From Chloracidobacterium sp. (lineage in GTDB: Bacteria > Acidobacteriota > Blastocatellia > Pyrinomonadales > Pyrinomonadaceae): a DNA stretch of 40,964 nucleotides. Where the stretch lies: contig JANYIL010000214.1 in the NCBI GenBank assembly GCA_025362075.1, positions 1 to 40,964 on the forward strand, in the 5' to 3' direction. The number at the start of each line of letters is the position of its first letter. Positions within the stretch are counted from its first letter, which is position 1. The translations under genes and the position numbers were made by a program. The notes under the pieces are model-generated. The model saw only the letters and a program-made list of their open reading frames with translations, had not been told where the DNA came from and did no database searches. Shown here in pieces: positions 39,609-40,964 of this stretch.

Positions 39609-40961
39609 TCAGAAAAGGGCTTTATGCAGATTTTTTATCGCAGCCGTCACAAATTCTTCCTTGATTACAAACGTCAGATTCACGCTCGATGCTCCGTGTG
39701 AGACTAGTGCGATATTTACGTCGTGGATGGTTGAAAAAACCTTCGCGGCGAGGCCGGTGCCTTCGCGGAGGCCTTCGCCGACAACGCAGATGACAGCGTA
39801 GCCGGGGTCGACCTCTACGTCGCCGAGTCGTTCGAGTTCCGTAACGATCTGTTCTAGCGAATCGGCATTATCGAGCGTCAGGGCAACCGAAACTTCAGAG
39901 GTAGAAACGACATCGATCACCTTTCGGTAACGCTCAAAGATCTGAAACAACGCGCTCATAAAGCCGTAGCTGCCGAGCATCCGGGCCGATGTGATACGCA
40001 GGATGGTGATGTTCTTTTTGTAGGCGATCGACTTGATCTTGTTCGGTGCCTCGGCCGAATCCGCCAGTACCATCGTGCCGACCGAGTCCGGTTCGAACGT
40101 ATTGCAAACACGAACCGGAATGCTATGATCGACGGCGGGTTTAATCGTTTTCGGGTGAAGAACTTTAGCCCCGAAATATGCAAGCTCGGCCGCCTCTTCG
40201 TATGAAAGGACCGGAATTGTCCGGGCCTGGTCGCAGATGCGCGGGTCGCAGGTCATCACGCCGGTCACGTCAGTCCAGATCTGCAATTCGGCAGCACGCA
40301 AAGCCGCCGCAATCAGAGCCGCTGAATAATCAGATCCGCCGCGCCCAAGCGTCGTCGTCTCGCCGCCTCGGCTCGCTGCAATAAAACCGCCCATGATCGG
40401 CACTTCGCCGGAGCCGGTCATCGGCTCAAGCTCAAGTTTTACCAGCTTCTCCGTCTCGTCAGTGATGGGCTGTGCAGCGCCGTATTCATCATCCGTCACG
40501 ATCAGCCGCCGGGAATCGACTTGGCGGGCGTTAATCCCCTTCGATTTCAGTACTTCGGCCAGCAAACGCGACGAAAGCTGTTCGCCATACGAGACAACGG
40601 CATCTTTTAGCATCGAGAGCGGCAGGCTGCGTCGGGAAACGCGCCTCAGGAGGTCCGCAAGCTCTTCGCGCGCGTAATTAAGGTCGCTTAAAAACGGGTT
40701 CGATTCCTCGGCTATATTAAATTCCCGGGTCACCTCGAGATGCCGCTCAAAATGCAGTTCAAGCGAATGGATCGCCTCGGCCGGATCGCCTTTTTTTGCC
40801 GTCTCAAACGCCGCAAGCAGCGCATCCGTCACCTTTGTCATTGCCGAAACCACCACGACGGGATGCTTCTCGATCTGCGTCGAAACGATATGGAAAACAC
40901 GCTCAAATGCGGCCACGTCCCCTACGGACGTACCGCCAAACTTCATGACTGTCGGATGCAA
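39609..40961 (-). CDS. lysC: Aspartate kinase (LysC type, possibly 5'-incomplete)
   Basis: Aspartokinase phosphorylates L-aspartate at the head of lysine, threonine and methionine synthesis. The N-terminal motif VMKFGGTSVGD, the segment FIAASRGGETTTLGRGGSDYSA and QIWTDVTGVMTCDPRI are seen. Two ACT domains at the C-terminus include VVSTSEVSVALTLD, matching the lysine-sensitive E. coli LysC class of about 450 residues. The TTG at 40961 is the first possible start; an ATG at 40946 leaves only KFGG after it, and the frame stays open to the window edge, so the true start may lie outside. Confidence 0.93.
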   Translation of the reverse strand: MHPTVMKFGGTSVGDVAAFERVFHIVSTQIEKHPVVVVSAMTKVTDALLAAFETAKKGDPAEAIHSLELHFERHLEVTREFNIAEESNPFLSDLNYAREELADLLRRVSRRSLPLSMLKDAVVSYGEQLSSRLLAEVLKSKGINARQVDSRRLIVTDDEYGAAQPITDETEKLVKLELEPMTGSGEVPIMGGFIAASRGGETTTLGRGGSDYSAALIAAALRAAELQIWTDVTGVMTCDPRICDQARTIPVLSYEEAAELAYFGAKVLHPKTIKPAVDHSIPVRVCNTFEPDSVGTMVLADSAEAPNKIKSIAYKKNITILRITSARMLGSYGFMSALFQIFERYRKVIDVVSTSEVSVALTLDNADSLEQIVTELERLGDVEVDPGYAVICVVGEGLREGTGLAAKVFSTIHDVNIALVSHGASSVNLTFVIKEEFVTAAIKNLHKALF

Positions 40962-40964
40962 AAT

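Overview
The window reads as chromosomal DNA of a free-living Gram-negative heterotroph, most likely an Acidobacteriota member of the Blastocatellia/Pyrinomonadaceae type. That placement is inference. It rests on a large Ser/Thr kinase fused to a C-terminal beta-propeller, a TIGR02999-like ECF sigma factor, a very large secreted VPS10/BNR-propeller protein, many Sec-exported or lipid-anchored small proteins, and many short inverted-repeat elements between genes. I see no rRNA, tRNA, phage, intact insertion sequence or CRISPR array.

Layout. Positions 1-4.3 kb (minus strand) hold prmA (cut by the window edge) overlapping era, a secreted TPR protein, and an RsbW/STAS partner-switching pair. Positions 4.3-12 kb (plus strand) hold aroA-aroK, a BON lipoprotein and a LysM protein ending at a clear terminator, then nadB, an acyl-CoA ligase, a cytochrome c lipoprotein and a TIGR01777 epimerase. 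Positions 12.1-19.3 kb (minus strand) form one tightly packed run: vapB-vapC-kynU-MBL hydrolase-GT39/TPR protein-kmo-kynB. Positions 19.4-26.1 kb (minus strand) hold an ECF sigma factor, a tandem DUF4440-like protein, a small secreted protein, an SDR, the kinase/propeller protein and an unknown gene. Positions 26.2-36 kb hold an ACMS decarboxylase, the VPS10 protein, 3-hydroxyanthranilate dioxygenase, a divergent FAD oxidoreductase, and a run of aminomuconate deaminase, GNAT, Zn-alcohol dehydrogenase and DUF1697. Positions 36-41 kb hold an exported MsrA, an exported peptidase T, an M20 deacylase and lysC.

The main theme is tryptophan breakdown through kynurenine. Six steps can be recognised on the minus strand: formamidase (kynB), kynurenine 3-monooxygenase (kmo), kynureninase (kynU), 3-hydroxyanthranilate 3,4-dioxygenase (nbaC/haaO), ACMS decarboxylase (nbaD/ACMSD) and 2-aminomuconate deaminase (nbaF). 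They are spread over 24 kb among unrelated genes. Tryptophan 2,3-dioxygenase, aminomuconate-semialdehyde dehydrogenase and the lower meta-pathway are not in the window. Because nadB (the aspartate route to quinolinate) is also here, and the decarboxylase and deaminase steer carbon away from quinolinate, the pathway looks catabolic rather than for NAD synthesis. The kynurenine run is headed by a VapBC toxin-antitoxin module whose toxin gene overlaps the start of kynU.

A second theme is short palindromic repeats of several families. Most lie as facing pairs between genes. Two copies lie inside kmo and one cluster lies inside nadB, each read through in frame.
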